Assembly (NCBI RefSeq): GCF_000173975.1
Contig: NZ_ACEP01000029.1
Coordinates: 1-64,000, forward strand
Length of the DNA stretch: 64,000 nucleotides
Reading direction: 5' to 3'
DNA from: Anaerobutyricum hallii DSM 3353
Lineage (GTDB): Bacteria > Bacillota > Clostridia > Lachnospirales > Lachnospiraceae
This document shows positions 36,101 to 46,930 of this stretch, piece after piece (position 1 is the stretch's first letter; every line of letters starts with the position of its first letter). The notes under the pieces are model-generated. The model was not told the DNA's origin, did no database searches, and was given only the letters and a program-made list of their open reading frames with translations. The position numbers and the translations under genes are program-made.

Positions 36101-39100
36101 GCTGGGGAGGTCTTGCAGATGCATTTGATGAGACAAAATCTGCATGGGAAACAGAATATCTGGAATTAAAGACCGTCCTTACACCGGAAGAATATGCTGC
36201 CGCCAGAGCTTCCACCTTAAATGCTCATTATACACAGCCGATTGTGATTGAAAGTATGTATCAGGTGTTGGAGAATCTGGGATTTACAAAGGGAAATATT
36301 CTGGAGCCATCTATGGGAGTCGGGAACTTCTTTGGAATGCTTCCGGAGAATCTAAACCAGTCCAAACTCTATGGTGTGGAACTGGACAGCATCAGTGGCA
36401 GAATTGCAAAACTGCTCTATCCAGATGCCAGTATTCTGATCAAAGGCTTTGAGAAGACAGATTATCCCAATGATTTCTTTGATGTGGCGATTGGAAATGT
36501 GCCATTTGGTGCATACAAGGTCAATGACCGTCAATATGACCGCTACAATTTTATGATTCATGATTACTTTCTTGCCAAAACGATAGATCAGTTACGTCCA
36601 GGTGGTGTGGCTGCATTGATCACAACAAAGGGAACCATGGATAAGGCATCACCGGAAGTCCGGAAATATTTGGCAGAGCGTGCAGACTTGCTGGGGGCAA
36701 TCCGACTGCCGAACACAGCTTTTAAAGCAAATGCGGGAACAGAAGTCAGTACGGATATTTTGTTTTTCCAGAAGCGTGAGAGTTTCACAAAAGAGATGCC
36801 AGACTGGATAGATTTGGAGAGTGATGCAAATGGAATTAGCATTAATAAGTATTTTGTTCAGCATCCGGAAATGATTCTTGGTGAGATGAAAGAAGTGTCC
36901 GGTCCGTATGGTATGGAAACAACCTGTGCTCCAATGGAAGGAGCTGATCTGGAATTACAGTTACAAGAAGCTGTAAAACACATCAAGGGAAGCATGGCAC
37001 CGGCAATAGATGTGGAGGCAGAACTGGATGAGATGCCAGAGAGTATTCCGGCAGATCCAAATGTCCGAAATTACAGCTATACTGTGGTAGATGCTCAGGT
37101 ATATTACCGTGTCAATTCTTTGATGAATCAGGTGAAAATGCCTGCAGCCACTGCAGAACGTGTAAAAGGTATGGTTGCAATTCGTGATACCGTTCGTGAG
37201 CTGATCGCCATGCAGATGGAAGAATTTGTAACAGACGAAGAAATCCAGAAACAGCAGGAAAAACTGAATCAGGTGTATGATACCTACACAGCAAAGTATG
37301 GAGTTATTGGAAGTAATGCTAACAAACGGGCATTTTCTGATGACTCTTCTTATTGTCTGCTGTGTTCCCTGGAAGACTTGAATGAAGATGGAACATTGAA
37401 GCGGAAAGCGGACATGTTCACCAAACGAACCATTAAAAAGGCAGTCGCTGTAACAAGTGTGGAGACAGCCACAGAAGCACTTGCTTTGTCCCTAAATGAA
37501 AAGGCTAAAGTAGATCTCCCATATATGGCACAGTTGACCGGAAAGACCGAAGAGAAAATCACAGAAGAGCTGGTTGGAGTTATTTTCAAAAATCCACTGA
37601 CAGACCAGTGGGAAAGCGGAGATGAATATCTCTCTGGAAACGTCAGGGATAAATTAAACACTGCGAGAACTTTTGCAGAGAATCATCCAGAATTCACACC
37701 GAATGTCCGTGCATTGGAGGCAGTTCAGCCGAGAAATCTGGAAGCATCCGAGATTGAGGTGCGTGTTGGAGCCACCTGGATTGAACCTTCGGATTATCAG
37801 GATTTTATGGTGGAACTGCTTCATACGCCGAGGTATCTTGCACAGAAGGAAATACAGGTAAAATTCTCTGAGGTAAATGGTGAGTGGAGGATTACAGGAA
37901 AGAATGCCGATAGTCCAAGAAATGCGTTTGCCTATGCAACGTATGGAACGGAGAGAGCAAATGCCTACCGGATTCTGGAAGATACCTTGAATCTAAAAGA
38001 TGTACGAATCTATGATAAAGTCGTAAATGACAATGGGGATGAAGTGCGAGTTTTGAATAAAAAAGAAACTATGTTGGCCTCACAAAAGCAGGATGCCTTG
38101 AAGGTTGCATTCCAAGATTGGATTTTCAAGGATCAGCAGAGGAGAGAAAGGCTGGTAAGCGTGTACAATGAGCGTTTCAATAGTATTCGTCCCCGTGAAT
38201 ATGATGGTAGTCACTTGAGTTTTCCAGGAATGAACCCGGAAATAGAACTTCGTCCGCATCAGAAAAATGCAGTTGCACACCAGCTATACGGTGAGAATGT
38301 GCTTCTGGCACATGTAGTAGGAGCTGGGAAGACTTACGAAATGGTAGCGGCGGCAATGGAGAGTAAACGTTTGGGATTATCTCAGAAAAACCTCTTTGTA
38401 GTTCCAAACCATTTGACGGAGCAGTGGGGAGCAGAATTCCTGCAGTTATATCCTGGTGCCAATATTCTGGTCGCAACGAAAAAGGATTTTGAACCTGCAA
38501 ACCGAAAGAAGTTCTGTGCCAGAATCGCTATGGGGAATTACGATGCTGTTATCATTGGTCACTCCCAGTTTGAGCGTATTCCAATCTCTGATGAGAGACA
38601 GGAAGCCATGCTTCAGAGGCAGATTGATGATCTGGAAATGGCAATCCAGAGTGCAAGGTATGAACAGGATGGTGGACGTTATACCGTCAAACAGATTGAA
38701 AAGACAAGAAAAACATTGCAGACAAGGCTGGAGAAACTAAATCAGAAAGAGAAAAAAGATCAGGTAGTTACGTTTGAAGAACTGGGAGTGGATCACTTGT
38801 ATGTAGATGAAGCACACAGCTATAAAAATGCCTTTCTTTATACAAAAATGAGAAACGTAGCCGGAATTGCACAGAACGAAGCACAGAAATCTGCAGATAT
38901 GTTCAATAAATGCCAGTATCTGGACGAGATTACCGGAGGGAAAGGCATTACCTTTGCTACGGGCACACCGATCAGCAATAGTATGACGGAATTGTATGTT
39001 ATGCAACGGTATCTGCAGAATAGTAAATTGCAAAATATGGGACTTGGATTGTTTGATTCCTGGGCCTCCACCTTTGGCGAGGTAGTCACCAGCATTGAGC

Positions 39101-42100
39101 TTGCACCGGAAGGAACAGGTTATCGTGCAAAGTCAAGGTTTGCAAGATTTTATAATATTCCGGAGTTGATGAATATGTTTAAGGAGATTGCAGATATCAA
39201 GACTTCCGATCAGTTAGAGCTTCCTGTGCCGGAAGCGGAATATGAAACAGTGGTGCTGAAACCAACGGAACAGCAGAAAGAAATCGTAGAAAATCTGGGA
39301 GAACGTGCAGAAGTTGTCAGAAACGGCGGGGTAGATGCCTCGGTTGATAATATGCTGAAAATCACCAATGATGGAAGAAAATTAGCATTGGATCAGCGTT
39401 TGGTGAACGAATTATTGCCAGATAATCCAGAAAGCAAAATATCAGTCTGTGCAGAGAAAAGCTATGAGATCTGGAAAGACACAGCAGCACAGAAATCGGC
39501 ACAGCTGATTTTTTGTGACTTGAGCACACCGAAAGGTGATGGCAGTTTCAATGTTTATGACAACTTGAAGCAGAAACTGATGGAAAAAGGTGTACCGGAA
39601 AAAGAGATTGCATTCATTCATGATGCAAATACAGAAGCAAAGAAGACGGAGTTGTTTGGAAAAGTGAAATCCGGGCAGGTTCGTTTTTTGATTGGTTCGA
39701 CAGCAAAGATGGGTGCCGGGACCAACGTGCAGGATCGTCTGATTGCATTGCATCATCTGGATATTGGCTGGAAACCATCTGACTTGGAACGTGCGCCCGT
39801 AAAGGCATCATAATAAATATACCTTTGGCAAGGTATTAGGATAGTATCTTACAGTCCTATCATCAACCGATTTACCTGTGAGGGAAACTAAATATCAGGG
39901 AAAATAGCACGTCGGTAAAGCCATAAGTCAGCTAATTACCAAGCTGCGACTGAATGGGGAGATGAAAAGTTAGGTATGAGGATAAAGCCCATACTGGTTG
40001 AACGATAGTCCAAACGGTCAATGTCGGGACTATGGCGTAAGGTAATTATTATTCGCTATATCTCAGCACTTATGTTCCGCTGTTCAGGAGCGTAAGCAAA
40101 GATAGGCTGAGACGTATATGCAATAAGCATAAAAGGATGGAAGTCGTATCCGACAACCTAACAAGCCAAATCGTTAGTATGATGCTAAACGGGGATTACC
40201 TAAGTCGAAACGCTTAAAAATAAGCTATTAAGTGTAGGCTTATGAATATTCGATATGGTAACGGAGCCTTCATAGTAGTCCGAGAGTGTTAATGGCACTT
40301 ACATGGCGAAGGAAGGCAGTTTATAACATTAACAATATAGAAAGGATAATGTGTGATACATTATGAGAAATCCTGAAAATGTGTTAATCAGCTTAACGAA
40401 ACACAGTAACCAAAAAGATTACAAGTACGAGCGTTTATACCGTTTGCTCTACAATGAGGAACTGTACTTAACCGCTTATCAAAACATTTATTCCAATGAC
40501 GGAAGTATGACAAAAGGTACTGACAAGCAAACGGTTGACGGTATGAGTATCGAAAGAATACGGAAAATCATAGTTTCGCTCAAAGATGAAAGCTATCAGC
40601 CAAAACCTGCAAGAAGAACCTATATTCCAAAGAAGAACGGAAAAATGCGTCCACTCGGAATACCGTCCTTTGAGGATAAATTGCTTCAAGAGGTTATCAG
40701 AATGATTTTAGAAGCTATCTATGAGGGGCATTTTGAAAATACTTCTCATGGGTTCAGACCTAATAGAAGCTGTCATACGGCACTCAATGAAATTCAAAAA
40801 ACTTTCACGGGTGTGAAATGGTTTATCGAAGGAGACATTAAAGGTTTTTTTGATAACATCAACCATGCTACGTTGATTGGAATTTTACGAGAACGTATCA
40901 ATGACGAGAGATTTCTTCGACTGGTAAGAAAATTTCTGAATGCAGGCTATATTGAGAATTGGACTTTTCATAACACCTATTCGGGAACACCGCAGGGTGG
41001 CATTATCAGTCCTATTCTTGCAAACATTTATTTGGATAAATTTGATAAGTATGTAAATGAGTATGTCCGAAAATTTAAAAAAGGTAAAAAGCGTATGCGT
41101 ACAAAAGAGTACCGCAGGAACGAAGTCGAATTAAGCAAAGCCAGAATCGCATTGAAAAATGCAAACGACGACTGTGAAAGAGAAAATGCGATTGCACGCA
41201 TAAGGCAGTTGGAAAAAGAACGGGTGAATATTCCCCCAAGTGACCCTATGGATAACAATTATGCAAGGCTGGTCTATGTCAGATATGCTGATGATTGGCT
41301 GTGCGGAGTTATCGGTTCGAAAGAGGATTGTAAGAAAATAAAAGAAGATTTTAAGAATTTTCTCAAAGAACAATTACAGTTGGAGCTATCAGAAGAGAAA
41401 ACGCTGATTACCAATGCCCAAAAAAGTGCGAAATTTCTCAGTTATGAAATCAGAGTACGGCATAGCAATCTAACCAAGAGAGATAAAACAGGCAAGCTCG
41501 TTCGTAATTACACGGGCAGAATTGTACTGGAAGTTTCAAGTGATACAATCAGGAAACACTTGATTGATACAGGTGCTATGAAGTTAATCTACCATAATGG
41601 AAAAGAAATTTGGAAACCCAAGGCAATATACAGATTGAAAAACTGTGATGATCTGGAAATACTCGACTACTACAACAGTATGATACGAGGTTTTTACAAT
41701 TATTACTGTATAGCCAATAACAGCTCAATCATCAACAGCTACAAGTATATTATGGAATACAGTATGTATAAAACCTACGGCACAAAATACAGAACATCAA
41801 TTTCAAAAGTAATCGGAAAATTCAGAGCAGGAAAAGATTTTGCTGTAAAGTTCCGTAATTCCAAAGGAGTTGAGAAAATGCGAGTGTTTTATAACGAGGG
41901 TTTTAAACGGCAGAAAAAAGCATTCCAATCTAATGCAGACTTAGTTCCAAATACAATCAAATATTTCAGCAGTACAAAGCTAATCGACAGAATAAAAGCC
42001 AGAGAATGTGAGCTATGCGGAAAAACTAATACTCCCATAGAAATTCATCATGTTCATCGGCTTAAAGATTTACAAGGTAAAACTTTTTGGGAAGCTCTTA

Positions 42101-43295
42101 TGATAGCGAGAAATCGCAAAACAATAGCTTTGTGTAGAGAATGTCATAAGAAATTACACTGTGGACAGTTAAATTGAGTTTATAAATGGAGAGCCGTATA
42201 CAGTGAGAGTTGTAAGTACGGTTCGGGGGCGAGTATTTGGAAACCTACCATAGCAATATGGCAAGGCGCTGGGTACTTAGCCTACAGAGAGAAGGGCGTA
42301 TCATCCGCCAGGGAAACCATAATAAAAAGGTTCATATCTTCCGATATGTAACAGAATCCACATTCGACAGCTACATGTGGCAGCTGATCGAGAATAAGCA
42401 GAAATTCATTTCTCAGATTATGACCAGTAAAGCACCTGTGCGAAGCTGTGAAGATGTGGACGAAGCGGCACTTTCCTATGCAGAGGTCAAGGCACTGGCA
42501 ACCGGAAATCCAGCAGTAAAAGAGAAGATGGCATTGGATGTTGATGTGGCAAAATTAAAACTTTTAAAAGCCAACCACATGAATAACCAGTACCGCCTGG
42601 AAGATGATATTGCAAGGAATTTTCCACAACAGATTGCAAAACTGACGGAGATCATTGACAGCTACAAGGCAGACATCGCTCATTATTCGGAGCATAAAAG
42701 CACAGATCCAGAGCAGTTTACTATGGAGATTAGTGGCAAAGTGTTCACAGAAAAGAAAGAGGCAGGAGCAGCACTTCTGGCGGTATGTAAAGATATTAAA
42801 GCTGTAGATGCTGCGATGGATATCGGAAACTATCAGGGATTCAATATGAGGATTCAGTTTGATGGATGGAGTAAAGAATTTATTCTATCTGTCAAACATG
42901 AGGCTGTCTCGAAAGTTCATCTTGGAGCAGATGCACTTGGAAATATTACTCGTATCAACAATCTGTTGGATAGTTATCCGGAGAAGCTTTCAGAAGCACA
43001 ACAAAGACTGGAAACAGTATATGAACAGCTTGCAAATGCAAAAGAAGAGGTTGGAAAGCCATTTCCAAAAGAAGAGGAGTTGAACCAGAAACTGGAGCGA
43101 CTGTCAGAGTTAAATGCATTGCTCAATATGGATGAACGGGAAGATGCTGAAGCAGAGGTATCTGAATCAGATGAGAAAGAAGAAAGATCGGCACGTGGTT
43201 CTATCCATGAAAAACTGCAGATTTATAAAGAAAAGAGTCAGCGGGAAAGTGAAACTGGCAAGGAAAACAGAAAACGGGACTTCGGTCTGGAATAA
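33118..43295 (+). CDS. Giant DNA methylase/SNF2-type helicase, coding sequence split by a group II intron
   Basis: Exon 1 is 33118-39790 and exon 2 is 42286-43295; joined they give 2,560 residues. The N-terminal LtrC/ArdC-like domain ([19 protein letters not shown]) is followed by a disordered Asp/Glu/Arg/Ser linker (about 280-400) that overlaps a tnpV gene in another frame. Two related accessory repeats (about 440-540 and 650-760) come next. An N6-adenine methylase domain has [11 protein letters not shown] and the catalytic-type GNVPFG at 1126-1131. A SF2 helicase has Walker A VVGAGKT at 1733-1739 and DEAH at 1897-1900. Motif [12 protein letters not shown] begins at residue 2225, exactly where the intron sits. 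The family is found in most Tn1549-like ICEs and may protect the incoming strand from restriction. Unspliced, it ends in AP-VKAS and loses motif VI. Confidence 0.87.
33995..34339 (+). CDS. TnpV-like protein overprinted inside the helicase gene
   Basis: A 114-residue frame lying wholly within the helicase gene in the +2 frame relative to it. It matches the TnpV pattern of Firmicute transposons: LGKYGRMRR-type block read here as [17 protein letters not shown], then [16 protein letters not shown], then a C-terminal [24 protein letters not shown] lies nine bases before its ATG, inside the larger gene. In the helicase frame the same bases encode only a disordered Asp/Glu/Arg/Ser linker, as expected where a second frame carries the constraint. 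Function of TnpV is not known. Alternative: chance frame, but the motif match and ribosome site make that unlikely. Confidence 0.72.
   Translation: MREISYSQNGEYQIPDISLEETRGTIGKYGMMRKEYLRNHKVARFNILTLQNRLDSHLMEIDSQARQRVDNLMNELLEKDPAPDKMADTMAWTRHMNQIKAQAEELVIQEIIYS
39791..42285 (+). mobile_element. Group II intron with maturase-type ORF inserted in the helicase gene
   Basis: 2,495 nt. It starts GTGCGCCC, the GTGYG-type 5' end, and ends CCTAC; removal joins GAAC to AGAGAG and restores Glu-Gln-Arg of helicase motif VI. Domain V is at 42191-42224, 34 nt, GAGCCGTAT...GTACGGTTC with the AGC triad. Bases 39814-40362 hold the structured domains I-III and no other gene. A GTTCCG at about 40074 could be EBS1 for TGGAAC at the exon end. 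The element is in the sense orientation and looks able to splice. Confidence 0.9.
40363..42177 (+). CDS. ltrA: Group II intron-encoded reverse transcriptase/maturase with HNH nuclease
   Basis: A 604-residue intron-encoded protein. Fingers-palm RT blocks include [50 protein letters not shown] and the catalytic [10 protein letters not shown] near residue 307. A maturase X domain follows at about 420-520. The C-terminal HNH domain has [14 protein letters not shown] and CRECHKK. All hallmarks are intact, so both splicing help and retromobility are plausible. A clear ATG start; the preceding AAAGGATAATG is a usable ribosome site. It lies in the intron's domain IV region, ending 14 bases before domain V. 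Confidence 0.93.
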   Translation: MRNPENVLISLTKHSNQKDYKYERLYRLLYNEELYLTAYQNIYSNDGSMTKGTDKQTVDGMSIERIRKIIVSLKDESYQPKPARRTYIPKKNGKMRPLGIPSFEDKLLQEVIRMILEAIYEGHFENTSHGFRPNRSCHTALNEIQKTFTGVKWFIEGDIKGFFDNINHATLIGILRERINDERFLRLVRKFLNAGYIENWTFHNTYSGTPQGGIISPILANIYLDKFDKYVNEYVRKFKKGKKRMRTKEYRRNEVELSKARIALKNANDDCERENAIARIRQLEKERVNIPPSDPMDNNYARLVYVRYADDWLCGVIGSKEDCKKIKEDFKNFLKEQLQLELSEEKTLITNAQKSAKFLSYEIRVRHSNLTKRDKTGKLVRNYTGRIVLEVSSDTIRKHLIDTGAMKLIYHNGKEIWKPKAIYRLKNCDDLEILDYYNSMIRGFYNYYCIANNSSIINSYKYIMEYSMYKTYGTKYRTSISKVIGKFRAGKDFAVKFRNSKGVEKMRVFYNEGFKRQKKAFQSNADLVPNTIKYFSSTKLIDRIKARECELCGKTNTPIEIHHVHRLKDLQGKTFWEALMIARNRKTIALCRECHKKLHCGQLN

Positions 43296-43309
43296 GTAAA
43301 CAGGAAAGA

Positions 43310-43356
43310 TGGCATAATCTGGCAGAAAGAATGTTCTGCCTGTTATGCCATTTTTT
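43310..43356 (+). terminator. Rho-independent terminator after the helicase gene
   Basis: Compound hairpin: TGGCATAA (43310-43317) pairs with TTATGCCA (43343-43350) around an inner GGCAGAA/TTCTGCC stem, and six T residues follow. Confidence 0.85.
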
Positions 43357-43376
43357 AGAACACAGGAGGAATTTGA

Positions 43377-46115
43377 ATGGCGGGAAATATGATAACAGGA
43401 AAAGAAACGCAGAAAATGCAGGAATATACGCAGGAACGGATTGCTCAGGCAGAGCGTAGAGATATAGAATTTTCAACAGATGTAAAAGAACAGATTTTTG
43501 AATATGCGAATCTGATCGGCGAGGAAGAGAAAGTTAGGACTTTGGTAAGAAATCTGGCAGATGCAGTGAGTCAGGCAGATCAAGAAGGTGTAGAGGATTT
43601 GCTGGATGACGTAAGAATGGATATTCAGGAACTGCCGGATCCAACCATAGGTAAGCTGGAATTACGTGACTATGGATATACAGCAGAAGATATGGTGCCA
43701 CTTAGAAAAGAAGCAGCCTTGGATTATCACAGAATGGGTTCTAAGATTTATTGCCTTGGAAGTGATGGCAGTAAAGGTGAATATGCGAGTAAAGAAATGA
43801 TACAGGCACACGACGGTTTGTTTGGAATGGAATCGCAGATGTGGGAACGGATTAAGGATAACAACCTGGATTATGCAGAAGAAAATTTAGGAGCATTTCA
43901 GGAGCCTATGAGTGTCATTGAGCAGGAAGAAGCACTGAAATTATACGATGCCGGAGCAGATATCTATCTGATCACTAATTTTTCATCACCTATGTATGTC
44001 ACAGAACGCATGGAAATTGAACGAGGACCGGAGCATTATCAGATGTCTATGACAGAACTGGAGCGTTTCCGTAACCTGGAATGGGAAATGCAGAAATATC
44101 CACAGATTCAATCTTTGAAAGAAGCAAACCTGTTGTTAGGAACAAGAAGGATATTTGGAATTTATCAGATCCGGGATGATTTACCGGGAGAAAACTATGC
44201 ATTTATGAATATGAGTTTTATTGAAAGTCATGGTATGCAGATAAAAAAAGAAGATTATAAGCTGGTCTATGTTGGTGAATTATCAGGAAATATGTCACTG
44301 GATGATATTTTTGAAAAGTTCAACATTGACAGACCGGAAGACTTCCGTGGGCATTCCCTGTCTGTCAGTGATATCATAGTTCTGAATGACGGGGAAAAGG
44401 TAACTGCTCATTTTGTAGACAGTATCAGTTTTGAACAGCTGGATTCTTTCCTGAATCTGGAAGAACAGGTTCTTAGTGAACTGGCATATGAGGTAGGAGA
44501 ACGATATTTTGCTATTCAGAGAACAGAAGAAGGATATGATTATTCCTTTTATGATGAAGATTTCCGCTTGATGGATGGTGGCATTTATGAGAATGATGAA
44601 ATTTCTATTGAAGAAGCGGCGGAGGAACTTTTGGAAGACGAAGGCTGGACGGGAGAACGCATCCGTGGGGATTATGATCAGTTGATGGAAAAAGTAGAAG
44701 AAATGGATGAAGCTGTAATGGCAGAGATTCAGAAAAGCCAGGGCGAATATAAGCCATTGGCAAAGGTAGAGGAACTGGAAGAGGCAAATTATAACATGAT
44801 TGATAACGTCCTTAACAATATGCCACCGAAGAAAGAACCATATCTGGAATACTTTGCGGCAGAATGCGATGAGTTCCATGATATGGGAGCGTATGAAAAA
44901 AGTACCGATGCTAATCAGATTGCTGCAGTCTATGAAAAATATAGGGAGAATCCAAAAACAGCGTATCTGGGATGCTCGATGGGAATTATTTATCATGATC
45001 CGGAAGACAGTTACTATGATGAAGCTGAATTTGCAATTGTAAAAGGAAATACTGTGTTTGGAAATCTGATGGATGATGTTCGGTTTTATGGGGAACTTGC
45101 ATTGGTACGGGAAGGAATTGAGAAAATTCATGAAGCATTACCTGACTATAAGTACGTTCCGATGCGGGATGTTCGAGAAGCAATGTATCCAGAGAAGATG
45201 ACCACAGAACAGTTAGCAGAGGCACTGGATGAGATTGCAGAAGCGTTTGATCCATATGAGTATCGGGATAATGTGGAGCCGGGAGAAAATACGGTACAGG
45301 AAGTAATGCTGGATTTGCGAAGTGGAAATATTCATTACTATGTTTCTTACTTGAAAGATATTGTAGACGAAGAATGCGACTTGTCTGTTCGTGCAGGTGT
45401 ATTGATTGAAAGGCTAAAAGCCTATGAACCGGAACTTCCAAAAGATATGCAACCAATGGTGTATGTGAATTATTGTGAGAAAAGTGAACTGGGGAATCCA
45501 AGATGCCAGAAGTTATCTGATTTGGATTCCAAAACCATAGAACAGGACAAAGTCTGGTATGCTGATCGTGATCCAAAGACTAACGAACCAAAAACGACAG
45601 CACAGATGTTTTTTACAGTATATTATGCTGAGAAGGGCGACAAGATGCTGCATCATTTTCAAGGTAAGATAGATATTGGTACCGGAAACGGCGGTATCAT
45701 CAGTCAGTTAAAGATGCAGAATGAAATGAAATTGACAGATGAAAGCTGGATCAGCTACCAGCAAGGAAAAGGCAATGAAGAGTATCAGAAGTATATGGAA
45801 GATCTGACAGATATGCAGAATCATGTACTGCCGTATCTGCAGAGCTTTTGCAGCCTGGAAGAAAAAGGTGTGAAGGAGAGACGAGAACAGCAGGTAGCAG
45901 AGAAAAATGAGAGCAGAGAAGCTGTGCCAAGAACTGGCGGTGAAGCAAATATAGCAGTTAAGGATGCGGGGAAAGCTGAAAGAAAGGAAATAACAGGAAA
46001 AGAGAAGAAACCGTCGATCCATGAACGCTTGGAAATCAATAAGAGAATCATCCAGGAAAAACAGGGAAAAGATGAGCCGGAGAGAGGAGATGATTTGAGT
46101 GTAAGGATGGTGTAG
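43377..46115 (+). CDS. YodL/DUF4316-domain ICE protein
   Basis: A 912-residue, very acidic cytoplasmic protein. The N-terminal region (about 1-180) has YGYTAEDMVPLRKEAALDYHRMG-type blocks. The YodL domain is at about 255-365 (RRIFGIYQIRDDLPGENYAFMNM, VYVGELSG, LSVSDIIVLND). The DUF4316 segment is at about 460-480 (YKPLAKVEELEEANYNMIDN). A further domain at 485-595 has YLGCSMGIIYHD. The C-terminal tail PSIHERLEINKRIIQEKQ is shared in style with the helicase and DUF5688 proteins. ACAGGAGGA precedes the ATG. It is the last recognised ICE backbone gene in the window. Function unknown; a defence-countering or regulatory role is only conjecture. Confidence 0.8.
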   Translation: MAGNMITGKETQKMQEYTQERIAQAERRDIEFSTDVKEQIFEYANLIGEEEKVRTLVRNLADAVSQADQEGVEDLLDDVRMDIQELPDPTIGKLELRDYGYTAEDMVPLRKEAALDYHRMGSKIYCLGSDGSKGEYASKEMIQAHDGLFGMESQMWERIKDNNLDYAEENLGAFQEPMSVIEQEEALKLYDAGADIYLITNFSSPMYVTERMEIERGPEHYQMSMTELERFRNLEWEMQKYPQIQSLKEANLLLGTRRIFGIYQIRDDLPGENYAFMNMSFIESHGMQIKKEDYKLVYVGELSGNMSLDDIFEKFNIDRPEDFRGHSLSVSDIIVLNDGEKVTAHFVDSISFEQLDSFLNLEEQVLSELAYEVGERYFAIQRTEEGYDYSFYDEDFRLMDGGIYENDEISIEEAAEELLEDEGWTGERIRGDYDQLMEKVEEMDEAVMAEIQKSQGEYKPLAKVEELEEANYNMIDNVLNNMPPKKEPYLEYFAAECDEFHDMGAYEKSTDANQIAAVYEKYRENPKTAYLGCSMGIIYHDPEDSYYDEAEFAIVKGNTVFGNLMDDVRFYGELALVREGIEKIHEALPDYKYVPMRDVREAMYPEKMTTEQLAEALDEIAEAFDPYEYRDNVEPGENTVQEVMLDLRSGNIHYYVSYLKDIVDEECDLSVRAGVLIERLKAYEPELPKDMQPMVYVNYCEKSELGNPRCQKLSDLDSKTIEQDKVWYADRDPKTNEPKTTAQMFFTVYYAEKGDKMLHHFQGKIDIGTGNGGIISQLKMQNEMKLTDESWISYQQGKGNEEYQKYMEDLTDMQNHVLPYLQSFCSLEEKGVKERREQQVAEKNESREAVPRTGGEANIAVKDAGKAERKEITGKEKKPSIHERLEINKRIIQEKQGKDEPERGDDLSVRMV

Positions 46116-46130
46116 TATAAGATAGAATGG

Positions 46131-46172
46131 AGTCGGAGGTCACAGATAACAATGTGGCTTTCGGCTTTTTGT
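46131..46172 (+). terminator. Rho-independent terminator ending the ICE backbone
   Basis: A 14-bp stem including four G-T pairs (AGTCGGAGGTCACA at 46131-46144 with TGTGGCTTTCGGCT at 46153-46166) followed by TTTTTG, 15 bases after the YodL gene. Confidence 0.75.
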
Positions 46173-46403
46173 TTTGAATGATTATGCTTCAAACTTTTAT
46201 GTGATAAACGTAACTTGCTGTGATATTATAAAAATGATATAAGCGAAAATGACTTTTGCGGAAAGGAAAGTATCTTTATTTTTTTATGTGTATGCTTCCT
46301 ATTGTGGAAATGAATACTTGCAAAGTTGATAACTAATATTTTTCTGCTATTACAGGTGCAATAAGAACATGTAATAGCGGAAATGAGGAATAGTTACTTG
46401 TAG

Positions 46404-46714
46404 ATAGAGAAGTATATTGCGGATAAAATAACATCTCTATGTGAAAAGCGTGATATCAGTAAATGCAGATTATCGCAACTGTCGGGAATTTCCCAGTCGT
46501 CACTGGGAAGAATCATGGCGCAGGAAAACCTGCCGTCGCTGATCACACTTGAAAAATATGTACAGCTTTGGGCGTGACATTATCGTAGTTTTTTCAGGAA
46601 GATAATTCAGAGAATCTGACAGAAAAACAGAAAGAAGTTCTAGGAATATGGAACGATCTGAGTACAAATGAGCAGGAAACAGTAATGTCAATGCTGCGTG
46701 GACTTCGGAAGTAG
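46404..46714 (+). pseudogene. Decayed XRE-family regulator
   Basis: Frame one (46404-46577) reads as a helix-turn-helix, with blocks SLCEKRDISKCRLSQLSG and ISQSSLGRIMAQENLPSLITLEK, then hits TGA. Shifting by one base at about 46552 (a missing A in the GAAAAA tract) restores the family continuation: ICTALGVTLS, then a TAG where CAG is expected, then FFQEDNSENLTEKQKEV and ETVMSMLRGLRK to the stop at 46714. The start codon is also lost, since TAG precedes the first codon. Three lesions make this a clear pseudogene. Confidence 0.8.
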
Positions 46715-46851
46715 AAGAACAGTTCGGGTATATGTATCGGCTGTTCTTTTTTGTTTTTCGGGCGTTAAAACGATAAATTTTTCTTGTGTATAGTTGAGCG
46801 TTAAAGTATAATAAAATCAATTTTTTGCATAAGATTAGAGCTATAATAAGG

Positions 46852-46918
46852 AAATCGGCAAACCAGATGAAAGTCTGGGACGCAAAGCTACAGGGCCTGT
46901 AAAATGGCAGCCAGATGC
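46852..46918 (+). ncRNA. Cyclic di-GMP-I riboswitch (GEMM-I)
   Basis: The aptamer is readable by eye: P1 ATCGGC (46854-46859) with GCCAGAT (46910-46916), the conserved CAAACC, a P2 hairpin CCAGAT-GAAA-GTCTGG with the GNRA tetraloop, the invariant GGGACGCAAAGC, and the P3 side around CAGGGCCTG. Binds the second messenger c-di-GMP. A terminator follows 13 bases later, forming the expression platform. No gene follows for about 400 bases, so its target is either the XRE/agr genes at 47316 onward or has been lost. Confidence 0.9.
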
Positions 46919-46930
46919 ATAAAATGAGGT

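Larger units (their letters stand above)
5430..46115 (+). mobile_element. Tn1549/CTn-like integrative conjugative element (left end and backbone; right end not defined)
   Basis: Gene content and order match the Tn1549/C. difficile CTn family: parA-parB, ssb, RepA_N genes, dnaC-like, pcfB, virD4, Maff2, virB6-like, prgI, virB4, hydrolase, DUF4315, DUF4366, topB, Cna-B surface protein, DUF5688, methylase/SNF2 helicase, YodL protein. Nearly all are on the plus strand with tight spacing. The left boundary is taken where the older integrase stops matching. The right boundary is the last recognised ICE gene, not a seen terminus. Relaxase and serine or tyrosine recombinase genes expected of the family are absent from the window, so the element is either decayed or continues past 64000 with the downstream region as cargo. 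Confidence 0.8.

Noticed and set aside
44295-45131. 278-codon minus-strand frame inside the YodL gene
   Set aside because: Phe/Ile-rich antisense shadow of an acidic protein; no start signal and no family resemblance.
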